Source: Thermohalobaculum sp039030915 (GTDB lineage Bacteria; Pseudomonadota; Alphaproteobacteria; Rhodobacterales; Rhodobacteraceae). Taken from it: a stretch of 64,000 nucleotides of DNA. This document shows, in pieces, positions 7,779 through 16,121 of the stretch (its first letter is position 1; each line of letters opens with the position of its first letter). The DNA lies in contig JBCCDG010000003.1 in NCBI GenBank assembly GCA_039030915.1, positions 30,939 to 94,938 of the forward strand. The letters run 5' to 3'. The translations under genes were made by a program, and so were the position numbers. Below the pieces are notes generated by a model. The model ran no database searches. It saw nothing but the letters and a program-made list of their open reading frames with translations, and was not told the DNA's origin.

Positions 7779-9344
7779 ATGACCGAGCTTCACGACGCCG
7801 CTCTGACCGCGAAGGCCTGGCCTTTCGAGGAGGCGCGTAAGCTCGCCAAGAGGCTCGAGAAGCACCCGCCCAAGAACGGCTATGTGCTCTTCGAGACGGG
7901 CTACGGCCCCTCGGGCCTGCCGCATATCGGCACCTTCGGCGAGGTGGCGCGGACGACCATGGTCCGCCGCGCCTTCGAGGCGCTTTGCCCCGGGGTCGAG
8001 ACGCGGCTCATCTGCTTCTCGGACGATCTCGACGGCATGCGAAAGGTGCCGGAGAACGTACCCGATCCGGATGCCCTCCGCGCCTATCTGCAAATGCCCC
8101 TCTCCGCCGTGCCCGACCCCTTCGGCACGCATGAGAGCTTCGGTGCGCACAACAACGCGCGGCTCAACGCGTTCCTCGACACTTTCGGCTTCGAGCACAG
8201 GTTCATCTCGGCGACCGAGTTCTACCGCTCGGGCCGGTTCGACGCGACGCTGAAGCGCGCGGCAGAGCGCTATGACGACATCATGGCCGTGATGCTGCCG
8301 ACGCTTGGGGAGGAGCGGCAGGCGACGTACAGCTGCTTTCTGCCGATCAGCCCCAAGACCGGGCGGGTGCTCTACGTTCCCATGAAGCATGTGGATCCGC
8401 AGGCCCACACGGTCACCTTCGACGACGAGGACGGCGAGGAGACGACGCTGCCAGTTACCGGGGGCCGCGTGAAGCTTCAGTGGAAGCCCGATTTCGGCGC
8501 CCGTTGGGCCGCCCTCGGCGTCGATTTCGAGATGTTCGGCAAGGACCATGCCTCGAATGCGCCGATCTATGACCGGATCTGCGAGATCCTCGGGGTGAAG
8601 GCGCCCGAGCACTACATCTATGAGCTCTTCCTCGACGGCGAGGGTCAGAAGATCTCGAAATCGAAGGGCAACGGCCTCTCGATCGAGGAATGGCTGCGCT
8701 ATGCGGCGCCCGAGAGCCTGTCGCTCTTCATGTTCCAGAAGCCGCGCACGGCCAAGCGGCTCCATTGGGACGTGATCCCGCGCATGGTGGACGAATATCA
8801 CCAGCATCTCCGCGCCTATCCCGGGCAGGAGAGTGACAAGCGGCTGGCGAACCCTGTCTGGCACATCCATGGCGGCGCCCCGCCCGAAAGCCAGATGCCG
8901 ATCTCCTTCTCGATGCTGCTGAACCTCGCCTCCGCCGCCTCCGCGCACGACAAGACGGTGCTCTGGGGCTTCATCCGCCGCTACGCGCCGGAGGCGAGCC
9001 CCGAGACGCATCCCCAGCTCGATGCGGCGGCCGAGGGCGCGGTGCGCTATTTCGAGGACCATGTGGCGCCGACCAAGCGCTTCCGCGCACCGACCGAGAA
9101 AGAGCGCGAGGCGCTGACCGATCTCGCCACTCGGCTGCGCGCGACCGAGGAGACGGAGGCGGAGCCGCTTCAGGACATCGTCTTCGCCGTCGGCAACGAG
9201 CACGGCTTCGAGCCGCTGCGGGACTGGTTCAAGGCGATCTACGAGGTGCTGCTGGGCGCCAGCCAGGGCCCGCGCTTCGGCGGCTTCGTCGCGCTTTATG
9301 GCGTGGCCGAGACCGTGGCGATGATCGAGGAGCGGCTTGCCTGA
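7779..9344 (+). CDS. lysK: Lysyl-tRNA synthetase, class I
   Basis: It charges tRNA-Lys and belongs to the class I (archaeal/alphaproteobacterial) type, not the common class II LysS. The HIGH-type motif is at about residues 45-51 (PSGLPHIGT) and the KMSKS-type loop at about 291-296 (KISKSKG). I choose the ATG at 7779 because GGAGGA lies at 7765-7770 with ideal spacing; an upstream ATG at 7722 lacks this. The product of 521 residues is of normal length. A strong hairpin follows the stop. Confidence 0.95.
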   Translation: MTELHDAALTAKAWPFEEARKLAKRLEKHPPKNGYVLFETGYGPSGLPHIGTFGEVARTTMVRRAFEALCPGVETRLICFSDDLDGMRKVPENVPDPDALRAYLQMPLSAVPDPFGTHESFGAHNNARLNAFLDTFGFEHRFISATEFYRSGRFDATLKRAAERYDDIMAVMLPTLGEERQATYSCFLPISPKTGRVLYVPMKHVDPQAHTVTFDDEDGEETTLPVTGGRVKLQWKPDFGARWAALGVDFEMFGKDHASNAPIYDRICEILGVKAPEHYIYELFLDGEGQKISKSKGNGLSIEEWLRYAAPESLSLFMFQKPRTAKRLHWDVIPRMVDEYHQHLRAYPGQESDKRLANPVWHIHGGAPPESQMPISFSMLLNLASAASAHDKTVLWGFIRRYAPEASPETHPQLDAAAEGAVRYFEDHVAPTKRFRAPTEKEREALTDLATRLRATEETEAEPLQDIVFAVGNEHGFEPLRDWFKAIYEVLLGASQGPRFGGFVALYGVAETVAMIEERLA

Positions 9345-9353
9345 ACACGCAGA

Positions 9354-9377
9354 AGCCCCGGCCGGGCGGCCGGGGCT
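9354..9377. terminator. Bidirectional hairpin between lysK and the giant gene
   Basis: AGCCCCGGCC (9354-9363), loop GGGC, GGCCGGGGCT (9368-9377) form a perfect 10-bp stem only 9 bases after the lysK stop. The giant minus-strand gene ends at 9415, so one hairpin could serve both convergent transcripts. The U-tract is missing, as is frequent in GC-rich genomes. Confidence 0.65.
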
Positions 9378-9414
9378 ATAGGATGCGTCTCGCGATGAAA
9401 GCGACGCGCCCTCG

Positions 9415-12400
9415 TCAGGCGCCGCGGGAACGCGCGGCCAGTACATCGCGGGCGGCCACCCGCTCGGCATCCGTCAGCGCCCGGTCGATCACCAGCGCGC
9501 CGAACCAGTGGAGCGTGCCGGGCTCGAAGAACGCGGCCTGGATCCGGACCTCCTCGATCTCCTCTGTCCCGTTCTCGGCGACCGCGACCGGCACGCGTTC
9601 CTCCGCGCCGAAGGGCGAGGCGCGCCAGCCCTTGGTCAGCAAACCGTCGCTCACTGCGCTACGCACATCGCGCGCAGGGACGCCGTCGTTGAAGGTCAGC
9701 CCCATCCGCAGATCGATGCCGAAGCCGTCGCGCGCCACGTTGAACCAATGCTGGCAGCGGGTGAGGAGGGTGCGGAAACCGTTGCCCGTCAACGTCAGCG
9801 GGCTTGCATTGGGCCCGTAGTCCCCGCCCGAGGCCACCATGTAGCTGAAGGGCGCGTTGGTCGGGATGGACTGGGCAAGGGTCGCCACGAAGTCCGAGCC
9901 GAAGCTCGCCCCGTCGATGCGCAGACAGACCTGCCCGTTGCCGAGCACATGCGCCGTCGCCGCACTCTGTGCCGCACCGATCACCAGGTCGGGACCACCG
10001 GCGACAAGGTTCGCAATCCGCGCCACGGGCTGACCGGAAGCGGTCACGGGCACGCTGCCGGCAACGTCCTGCCACAGCCCCGCAAAGCTGTCCGCCATCC
10101 AGACGCCGCCGCCCGCACCGGCAAAGAGCCCCGTGAGCGCCGCGTTCGAGACGTCGGCCGGCGCGGGCGGCGTGGGCGTTCCGCCAGGCCGACCGAAAGC
10201 GCCCGCATAATGCGGGGCCGAGCGCACCGCGCCGTCCATGTCGAGCACCGGCGGCAGCGCCGTGCCCGTCCCCCGTAGCGCGTTGACGGCATAGGGCCGC
10301 CCGTCGTCATCGATGCCGGGGTCGAGATGCGGGCCGACCTGGTGGTTGCGCGGATGGATGCGTGTCGCGTTCGAGCTCAGCTCCGCGACGTCGTAGAAGA
10401 TCTGCTCGGGCCCCCGGATCTCCAGCACCTGCGCCGCGCCGGGCGCCGGCGGCCCGGCGCGCGGCACGTCATGCAGCAGCGTGTTGTGGCTGATGCGGAC
10501 CGCGCGGCCGCGGTTCTCCGTCGATACGAGCGCGTTGTACTGCGACGCACTGGCGTTCTGCGGCAGGACCACCAGCCAGAGCCAGACCGATTGCCCCGCA
10601 ATCATGCCGGCGGGCCGTGCGAAGACGTTGTTCTGGAGCCGCAGCGCCCCGTAGTCAGACTGCACGCTCACGAACCATTGCGGCGTGAGCTCGACATAGT
10701 TGCCCTCCACCACGAAGTAATCGGAGACCACCGGCACCCCCGGCGACCAGAGGGACGCGCCGATCTGCAGGGGCGGGGCGCCGCCGCTCAGATGGCAGTC
10801 GGTGACGGTGAAGGCCTTCGGCCCCGGCGTCGTGTTCGTGGAGAAGAGGCGCAAACCCGGCTGGTTGTTCCGCGCATAGGTGAAGTCGATATGCCCCTGC
10901 GTGAAGACGCCGCCCGTTGGCGAGAGCGCGCGGATCGGGCCGAAGAGCGGCTCGCGCTCCGCGGCCGTGTAGTCCGTCGTGGCATAGGCCGGATCGGTGC
11001 GGAACACGCAGCCCCGCCAGAAGGTTGGCGCGTTGCTCTGCGTCCCCGAGATCATGCCGTAGGCGTACCAGTTCTCGATCCGGCAATCGATGTGGCCCAC
11101 ATGGTCGCCGAAGAGCCCGAAGCCGTCACCGTTCGCGAAGCTGCAACGGTCGAAGACCGTGCCGATGGAGCCGTCCGAATTGGTGAAGACGTCGGAGAAG
11201 GGCGAGGCGTTGCCGGTCGCGACGTCCCAGCCCCCGTCCGCGCTGATCTGCGAGACGACGGCGTTTGCCATTGGCGTCCGCGGCACGGTGACGAGGACGC
11301 TCGACTTGCTGACACCGTCGTTGAGGAGCGTCGCGGACGCGCTGCCGCCATAGGCGCCGAAATGGCTGCCGACACCCAGCGCCACCGTCGTGCCAAAGCC
11401 GAACGCTTGCCCCGATTTCAGCAGGAGCCGCCGCCGCTCGCCCCGCACATGCGCAAGCGCGGCCGCCAGTCCGTCGGGGTCGGCATTGCGCTGGATCGCG
11501 CCCGGCGGGGCGCCCGCAAAGTCCGTGTCGCCGACGGGATTGAGCACCATCGTCCGGTTGCCGGAAAACCAGTCGTCCGGCTCCTCGACCGACACATCGA
11601 TCACCGCCACGCGGTCGAGGCCCACGCTGTTTCTCTGGCGCATCGTCACGCGGCGCGTGCCCGGTGTGCGGAAAAGATGGCATGTGTCCGGCCCCCGCGA
11701 TGTCCTCGCGGCGCGCGGCGCCCGGCTCTCGGCCGGCAGCGCCTCGAAGTCGTAATCCTCGTCGAAATCCCAGGTGAAGGTGTCGTCGCGCTTCTGGTCG
11801 CGGCTGACGCCAGCCGCCCCCATGCCGACGAATAGCGGCGCGGGCCCGCTCAGCCGCAATGCGGCGATGCCGAAGGCGGGCGCGGCGAAGGGGATCGCGC
11901 CCCAGCCGATCCCGGTGACGAGCGTGTCGATACCGTAGGAGGGCACACCCCAGTCGACACCCGTCGCGCCGGGCAGGCTGCCCGCCGATCCCTTGAACGC
12001 CCCGCCGGGCGCGACGGGTCCCGCGCTTCCGCCGCCCGCCAGATCCACCGCACCGCCCGCCACCGGCGTGAAGGCCGCCAGCAGATCCGTCCGCGTCCGC
12101 GGCGCGAATGCGGCACCGCTACCCTCGAATGCCACGCCATAATCGGCCGCCGAAAGCGTCACCGCATCGGTCCGCGCCACACCGGTGCCAAGCGCGTCGA
12201 TCCCCAGCACCGAGCGGGTGAGGGCGAAGCCGCTGCCGAGCGGGCGGAAGCCGTTGAGATGGCTCGCCACGGCCTCGGCCAGGCCGGCGTTGCGCGCATC
12301 CACATAGAGCGCGCTGTCCGTGATCTCCCCGGCCTCCCCGCTCGTGAGGAGCAGCATCTCCGCGCCGCCGCCCACGATCAGGCTCCGCAGGATGCTGACG

Positions 12401-15400
12401 GCCGAGTAGACATAGCCGAATGCCGCCTCTCCACCCTGAGCGAGATCCGGATCGGCAAGAAGCCGTAGCCCGCCGAGCGCCGGCAGGCGGGACTGACCGG
12501 GGTAGAGGAGGCAGTCCTCCACCGTGATCGCCACGCCGGGCCGGTAGACCGGCGCATAGCCCGTCGCGCCCTCCGGCGTGGCGCTGATCCATGCGCCCGG
12601 ATCGAAAGGTGTCGAGGCTGTGAGATCGTAGGCCTCGACACGCTTGAGCGTCAGCGCGCTCACATCGTTGCCGATCCGGAAGGGCCGCACGCCCGTCCGA
12701 TGCACACGGCAGTCCACCACGCTGATCGCACCGAAATCGGCCGCCGTGACGGCGCCGGTATCGACGATCTCCACGCGCTCCAGCAGGAAGGCCGCGGCGC
12801 CCGAGCTTGCCATCTGGCTCCCGCCCGCGCCGAGCACGATCCCGCTCGGATCGCGCGCACGGCGCAGCCTCTCCGCCATCAGGAAGCCGCCGCGGATCCG
12901 GCAGTCCCGGAACGCCACCGTGCGCGCCGCCTCGCCCGGCACGATCAGCGCGCCGTCGAGGAAGAGCGGTGAACGCGCCCCCGGCAGGCTCTGCTCGGAA
13001 TGGTCGATATCCACCTGCCAGTCGAGGTTGCGGACCCTGGCGAAATGGAGAGGACCGGTGACCGCCGTCGCCTCGTCCGCCGCCGCGTCATAGGGCAGGA
13101 CCTGGACACGGCCGGCACCGCCATCGCTATCCGAGCCGACGAGTTCGAGATCCTCGAACCGGCTCGCTGGATCCGCGATGTCGTCGACCCCGCCCCAGTC
13201 GCCCGAATTCCAGAACGCAAGAGTGATGCCGGAGGCGAAGGAGAAGTTGTAGACACCCTGCCCCAGCGCTGCCCCACTTGCCTGCGCCACTGCGACAAGG
13301 TCCCCATGGCAGGCGCAGGTGATCGTGCCCGCCGCGACGTTCACCGTCAGGCTGCGCCCGTCCGAAAGGCCGAGCGTGTAGCTGCCGGCGATCGCGCCCT
13401 CACCGGCCGTCACAGGGTCGCTACCCGCCGTGGCCGGACCGATTGCCGGGCGCAGATGGGCGATCCCGTCCACGTCGCCGATGGCCCAATGCCCGGACGC
13501 ATCGCCCGAGACGATGGTGGTGCCGGCAGCCGCCACCGGCACGCCGCGCAGCCCGGCCGGCGTCAGTGCACCGATGCTGACGGTGTTGCCGTCGGCCACG
13601 ACCTTCCAATCCTCGACGACACGCGCCGAGGTCTCCCAGCTCTCGTTGCCGCCCGGCCCGTCCCAGGTCACCCGGCAGGAAACCGCCTGACCGGGGAAGA
13701 CCTTGCCGGGGCTTAGGCGGAGGCGCGGCGCCGTTTCCCCGATCATCGGCGCGCCATCGGTCAGCCACTGATAGAAGAGCGCCGGTGTGAAGTCCTCATC
13801 GACCTCGACCGCGCCCGGCAACGCGAGGAGCGCGTCGCCGAGCCGCGCCGAACCCGTCAGCCGTGGCGTCGTCACGATGCGGAGCGGCAGCATCCCGTCA
13901 CCGGTGAAGCCGACGGGCATGTCGAGCACCGACCGCGTGCCGCCATTGCCGACGACGAGACCGATGCTGCGGCGCCCGCCCTCGCCGAGCGGCACCCCGT
14001 CGGTGGTGCCGTTGGCCTTGGCGGACCATGAACCGTCCGCCTCAACCCGCAGGATGACGCCCGAGGGCATGGCGAAGCTCGCGCCCGCCGGCCAGAACTG
14101 CCCCTCCGCGACGAAACCCTCGACCGCGAAGCCTGCGCTGCCGAGGCTGCGCCCGTCCCAGCTCGCCCGCGTGCGTCCGTCGTTCACGGCGGGCCAGAAG
14201 TCGCGGAGGGTCTTCGTGCGTTCGATGGTCACGACCGCGCCGAAGCCGCCCGCGAAACCGTCGAGCTGGACGCTCGGAGCGATGGTGTAGAGCCGTCCGG
14301 GCGAGACGATGGCGGCAGCCGTGACGCTGCCGCCCGAAACGGTGATCTGGACGCGACCGTCCCGCCCGCCATCGACGGCGAGGACATAGCTGCCGTCGGC
14401 GTAGCCACTGCCCCCCGCCTCGACGGTCGCTTCCGAGAGCGTGAAGGTTCGCGCAGAGACCTCGCCGCTCACCGCCTCCTCCTCGCCGAAGACGGTGAAC
14501 GCGACGCCCCAGGGGCTGGCCGTGTCGAGCTCCAGCGTGTCCGTGCCGAAGCCTGTGGTGACGGGCGGGGTCAGCCGGCGGACGCCGGAAGGGCCGTCCC
14601 ATGGCTCATGCGCGGGCCAGTCGGTGTCCCCGAACGTCCAAGGGCGCAGGTCGGGCGCGCGAAAGGAAGTACCGGCGCCCGTGATGCGTACCGCGCCGCC
14701 ACTGCCCGCCGACGCCGGCAACGTGAAGACGAGCGCCAGCCGCGCAGTGCCGGCGCCTGCGTCGAAGGTCACCCGTGTCGCGCCAAGCGCGGCCATGCCC
14801 GCCGACCCTGCGGTCGAGACCGTGCCGTTCGACCAGGTGATATCGGCGACGGCAACGGCCTGCCCGCCACCCTCGAGATCGTAGGTGAAGGAGAGCCCGC
14901 TCACCGCCGCGCCGCCGGCCTTGAGCTCGACGATCAGCAGGAGCGTTTCGCCCGCCCCGGGCAGGAGCGCGCCCGATACGACCTGGAGCGCGGCAGGCGA
15001 TGCGAAGCGCGCGTAGCCGTCGCTGTCGAGCACGCCGTCCCAGACGGTGGTGTCATCCCAGGCATCGACCGCATCGAGCACGGGGTTCACGGTCTCGGAA
15101 AGGATGTTGACGGCGCTGAAACGGCTGGTCGTAACGCTTCGGGCGGGCGACCAGTCCTCGACGCTCTCGGTGCCGGTTGCCGGATCGATGGAGACGACCC
15201 GAAGCTCGACCTCTGCGGCTTGCCCGACTGCGAGCCCCTCGATCTCGTAACTGCCGGCGATCACGGGCTGGGGCAGGTCGCGTACTGCGCTGCCATCGAC
15301 GCGGTACTGGAGCCGCGCGGCCCGCTCGGGCACCGCGATGTCGATCCGATGGAGCACGAGCCCCGCACGGTCCCCTAGACCGAGATCGACGAGCGAGAAG

Positions 15401-15516
15401 TCCTGGTTCGTAATCGGGCTCGCGGTGACGACGAGCGGCGGCGGCGGCGCGGGAACGGCGCCCTGGACATGGTGTCGGGCGATCGTCTCGGCGTGTCGCG
15501 CAATCGCAAAGGTCAT
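9415..15516 (-). CDS. Giant 2033-residue multidomain beta-helix protein, unknown function
   Basis: One uninterrupted frame. Residues about 30-120 resemble a fibronectin-III-like module (ASPITNQDFSLVDLGLG to VEDWSPARSVTT). Two stretches, about 820-1140 and 1370-1680, have the short strand-turn pattern of right-handed parallel beta-helices (for example AFRDCRIRGGFL, ISVVDCRVHRTG, FDRCSFANGDGFGLF). Between them, at about 1240-1320, is a PKD-like segment (FTWDFDEDYDF to FRTPGTRRVTM). The last 240 residues look like a concanavalin/LamG-like jelly roll. I see no signal peptide, membrane segment, RTX repeats or sorting signal, and no phage or secretion genes alongside. Comparable architectures occur in pectate-lyase-like enzymes and phage tail spikes, but no catalytic signature is evident. 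Confidence 0.85.
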   Translation of the reverse strand: MTFAIARHAETIARHHVQGAVPAPPPPLVVTASPITNQDFSLVDLGLGDRAGLVLHRIDIAVPERAARLQYRVDGSAVRDLPQPVIAGSYEIEGLAVGQAAEVELRVVSIDPATGTESVEDWSPARSVTTSRFSAVNILSETVNPVLDAVDAWDDTTVWDGVLDSDGYARFASPAALQVVSGALLPGAGETLLLIVELKAGGAAVSGLSFTYDLEGGGQAVAVADITWSNGTVSTAGSAGMAALGATRVTFDAGAGTARLALVFTLPASAGSGGAVRITGAGTSFRAPDLRPWTFGDTDWPAHEPWDGPSGVRRLTPPVTTGFGTDTLELDTASPWGVAFTVFGEEEAVSGEVSARTFTLSEATVEAGGSGYADGSYVLAVDGGRDGRVQITVSGGSVTAAAIVSPGRLYTIAPSVQLDGFAGGFGAVVTIERTKTLRDFWPAVNDGRTRASWDGRSLGSAGFAVEGFVAEGQFWPAGASFAMPSGVILRVEADGSWSAKANGTTDGVPLGEGGRRSIGLVVGNGGTRSVLDMPVGFTGDGMLPLRIVTTPRLTGSARLGDALLALPGAVEVDEDFTPALFYQWLTDGAPMIGETAPRLRLSPGKVFPGQAVSCRVTWDGPGGNESWETSARVVEDWKVVADGNTVSIGALTPAGLRGVPVAAAGTTIVSGDASGHWAIGDVDGIAHLRPAIGPATAGSDPVTAGEGAIAGSYTLGLSDGRSLTVNVAAGTITCACHGDLVAVAQASGAALGQGVYNFSFASGITLAFWNSGDWGGVDDIADPASRFEDLELVGSDSDGGAGRVQVLPYDAAADEATAVTGPLHFARVRNLDWQVDIDHSEQSLPGARSPLFLDGALIVPGEAARTVAFRDCRIRGGFLMAERLRRARDPSGIVLGAGGSQMASSGAAAFLLERVEIVDTGAVTAADFGAISVVDCRVHRTGVRPFRIGNDVSALTLKRVEAYDLTASTPFDPGAWISATPEGATGYAPVYRPGVAITVEDCLLYPGQSRLPALGGLRLLADPDLAQGGEAAFGYVYSAVSILRSLIVGGGAEMLLLTSGEAGEITDSALYVDARNAGLAEAVASHLNGFRPLGSGFALTRSVLGIDALGTGVARTDAVTLSAADYGVAFEGSGAAFAPRTRTDLLAAFTPVAGGAVDLAGGGSAGPVAPGGAFKGSAGSLPGATGVDWGVPSYGIDTLVTGIGWGAIPFAAPAFGIAALRLSGPAPLFVGMGAAGVSRDQKRDDTFTWDFDEDYDFEALPAESRAPRAARTSRGPDTCHLFRTPGTRRVTMRQRNSVGLDRVAVIDVSVEEPDDWFSGNRTMVLNPVGDTDFAGAPPGAIQRNADPDGLAAALAHVRGERRRLLLKSGQAFGFGTTVALGVGSHFGAYGGSASATLLNDGVSKSSVLVTVPRTPMANAVVSQISADGGWDVATGNASPFSDVFTNSDGSIGTVFDRCSFANGDGFGLFGDHVGHIDCRIENWYAYGMISGTQSNAPTFWRGCVFRTDPAYATTDYTAAEREPLFGPIRALSPTGGVFTQGHIDFTYARNNQPGLRLFSTNTTPGPKAFTVTDCHLSGGAPPLQIGASLWSPGVPVVSDYFVVEGNYVELTPQWFVSVQSDYGALRLQNNVFARPAGMIAGQSVWLWLVVLPQNASASQYNALVSTENRGRAVRISHNTLLHDVPRAGPPAPGAAQVLEIRGPEQIFYDVAELSSNATRIHPRNHQVGPHLDPGIDDDGRPYAVNALRGTGTALPPVLDMDGAVRSAPHYAGAFGRPGGTPTPPAPADVSNAALTGLFAGAGGGVWMADSFAGLWQDVAGSVPVTASGQPVARIANLVAGGPDLVIGAAQSAATAHVLGNGQVCLRIDGASFGSDFVATLAQSIPTNAPFSYMVASGGDYGPNASPLTLTGNGFRTLLTRCQHWFNVARDGFGIDLRMGLTFNDGVPARDVRSAVSDGLLTKGWRASPFGAEERVPVAVAENGTEEIEEVRIQAAFFEPGTLHWFGALVIDRALTDAERVAARDVLAARSRGA

Positions 15517-16121
15517 CTGGCACCGCTCCTGCCGCTGAGGGCTCGTGGCGCCGCACGAGCCCGAAGGCCGGCCGGCGCCGGGGGGACTCGTGGTGAAAGC
15601 TCGGGCGAGGATTGCGCCGGTTGGGAGCGGGGTTGCTCGGATACCGGGTGCAGCGCGCGCAGGCTGCCGCCGCAGCGAAACGCCTCAAGCAATACCTGCC
15701 GATGGAGCGGCGGCGATCCGGGTTGTCCCGCGCGAGGGGCCGAGCCGGAGGCCTGGCCACGATACGCCGCCCACGGCGCGCGGAGATCGATGCCAAATGC
15801 CTGAGAACGAGCAGAAATCTCACGCACAGCCGGGACGGCCGCACATCGGCGGAAGACCTTCCCCATGCCCGCAAATACGGAAATCGCACTTCGAGAGCGA
15901 GAGTGACCAGAGCCGCCCCCACCCACGTCATCATAGGCATCACCGCATGAACATTCGGAGAACAGCTTTGTATCGATCTGCGGACTTTCGCGTCTCGGAG
16001 GGAGAGCCGCCGCGTTGCCGTGCCCACTCTCGCATCGCGCCCGGCTCATCGCGGGTCCCTCCACGGCTCACCACCCCCGTTCCGCCGGGGCCATCCCACC
16101 ACATCCAGTCGCCGGAAAGTC
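15517..16121. other. 600-base upstream region of the giant gene
   Basis: No convincing gene is seen. Frames on the minus strand (one begins MMTWVGAALVTLALE, another contains GMGKVFRRCAAVPAVRE) run long but soon become Arg/Pro-rich. The stretch holds a LexA-type box at 15949-15963 with a flank conserved in the 610-656 segment, placed about 430 bases upstream of the giant gene's ATG in the right orientation to drive it. A long leader or a small RNA is possible. Confidence 0.5.
15949..15963 (-). promoter_or_regulatory. LexA (SOS) box upstream of the giant gene
   Basis: The plus strand reads GAACATTCGGAGAAC, a GAAC-N7-GAAC direct repeat of the alphaproteobacterial LexA class. On the minus strand, 18 or so bases downstream, comes TATGATGACGTGGGTGGG, where TATGAT matches five of six bases of a -10 element. 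The TGACGTGGGTGGG part recurs at the first box (610-622). If functional, DNA damage would induce transcription towards the giant gene. Confidence 0.55.

Noticed and set aside
9415..15516. RTX-type secreted adhesin
   Set aside because: No glycine-rich nonapeptide calcium repeats, no C-terminal secretion signature and no type I secretion genes alongside.
15053..16027. Long minus-strand frame beginning MGTATRRLSLRD and overlapping the giant gene start
   Set aside because: Most of it is Arg/Pro-rich antiphase shadow of the giant gene; only the short MMTWVGA segment next to the SOS box is conserved, and that is better explained as promoter or leader DNA.
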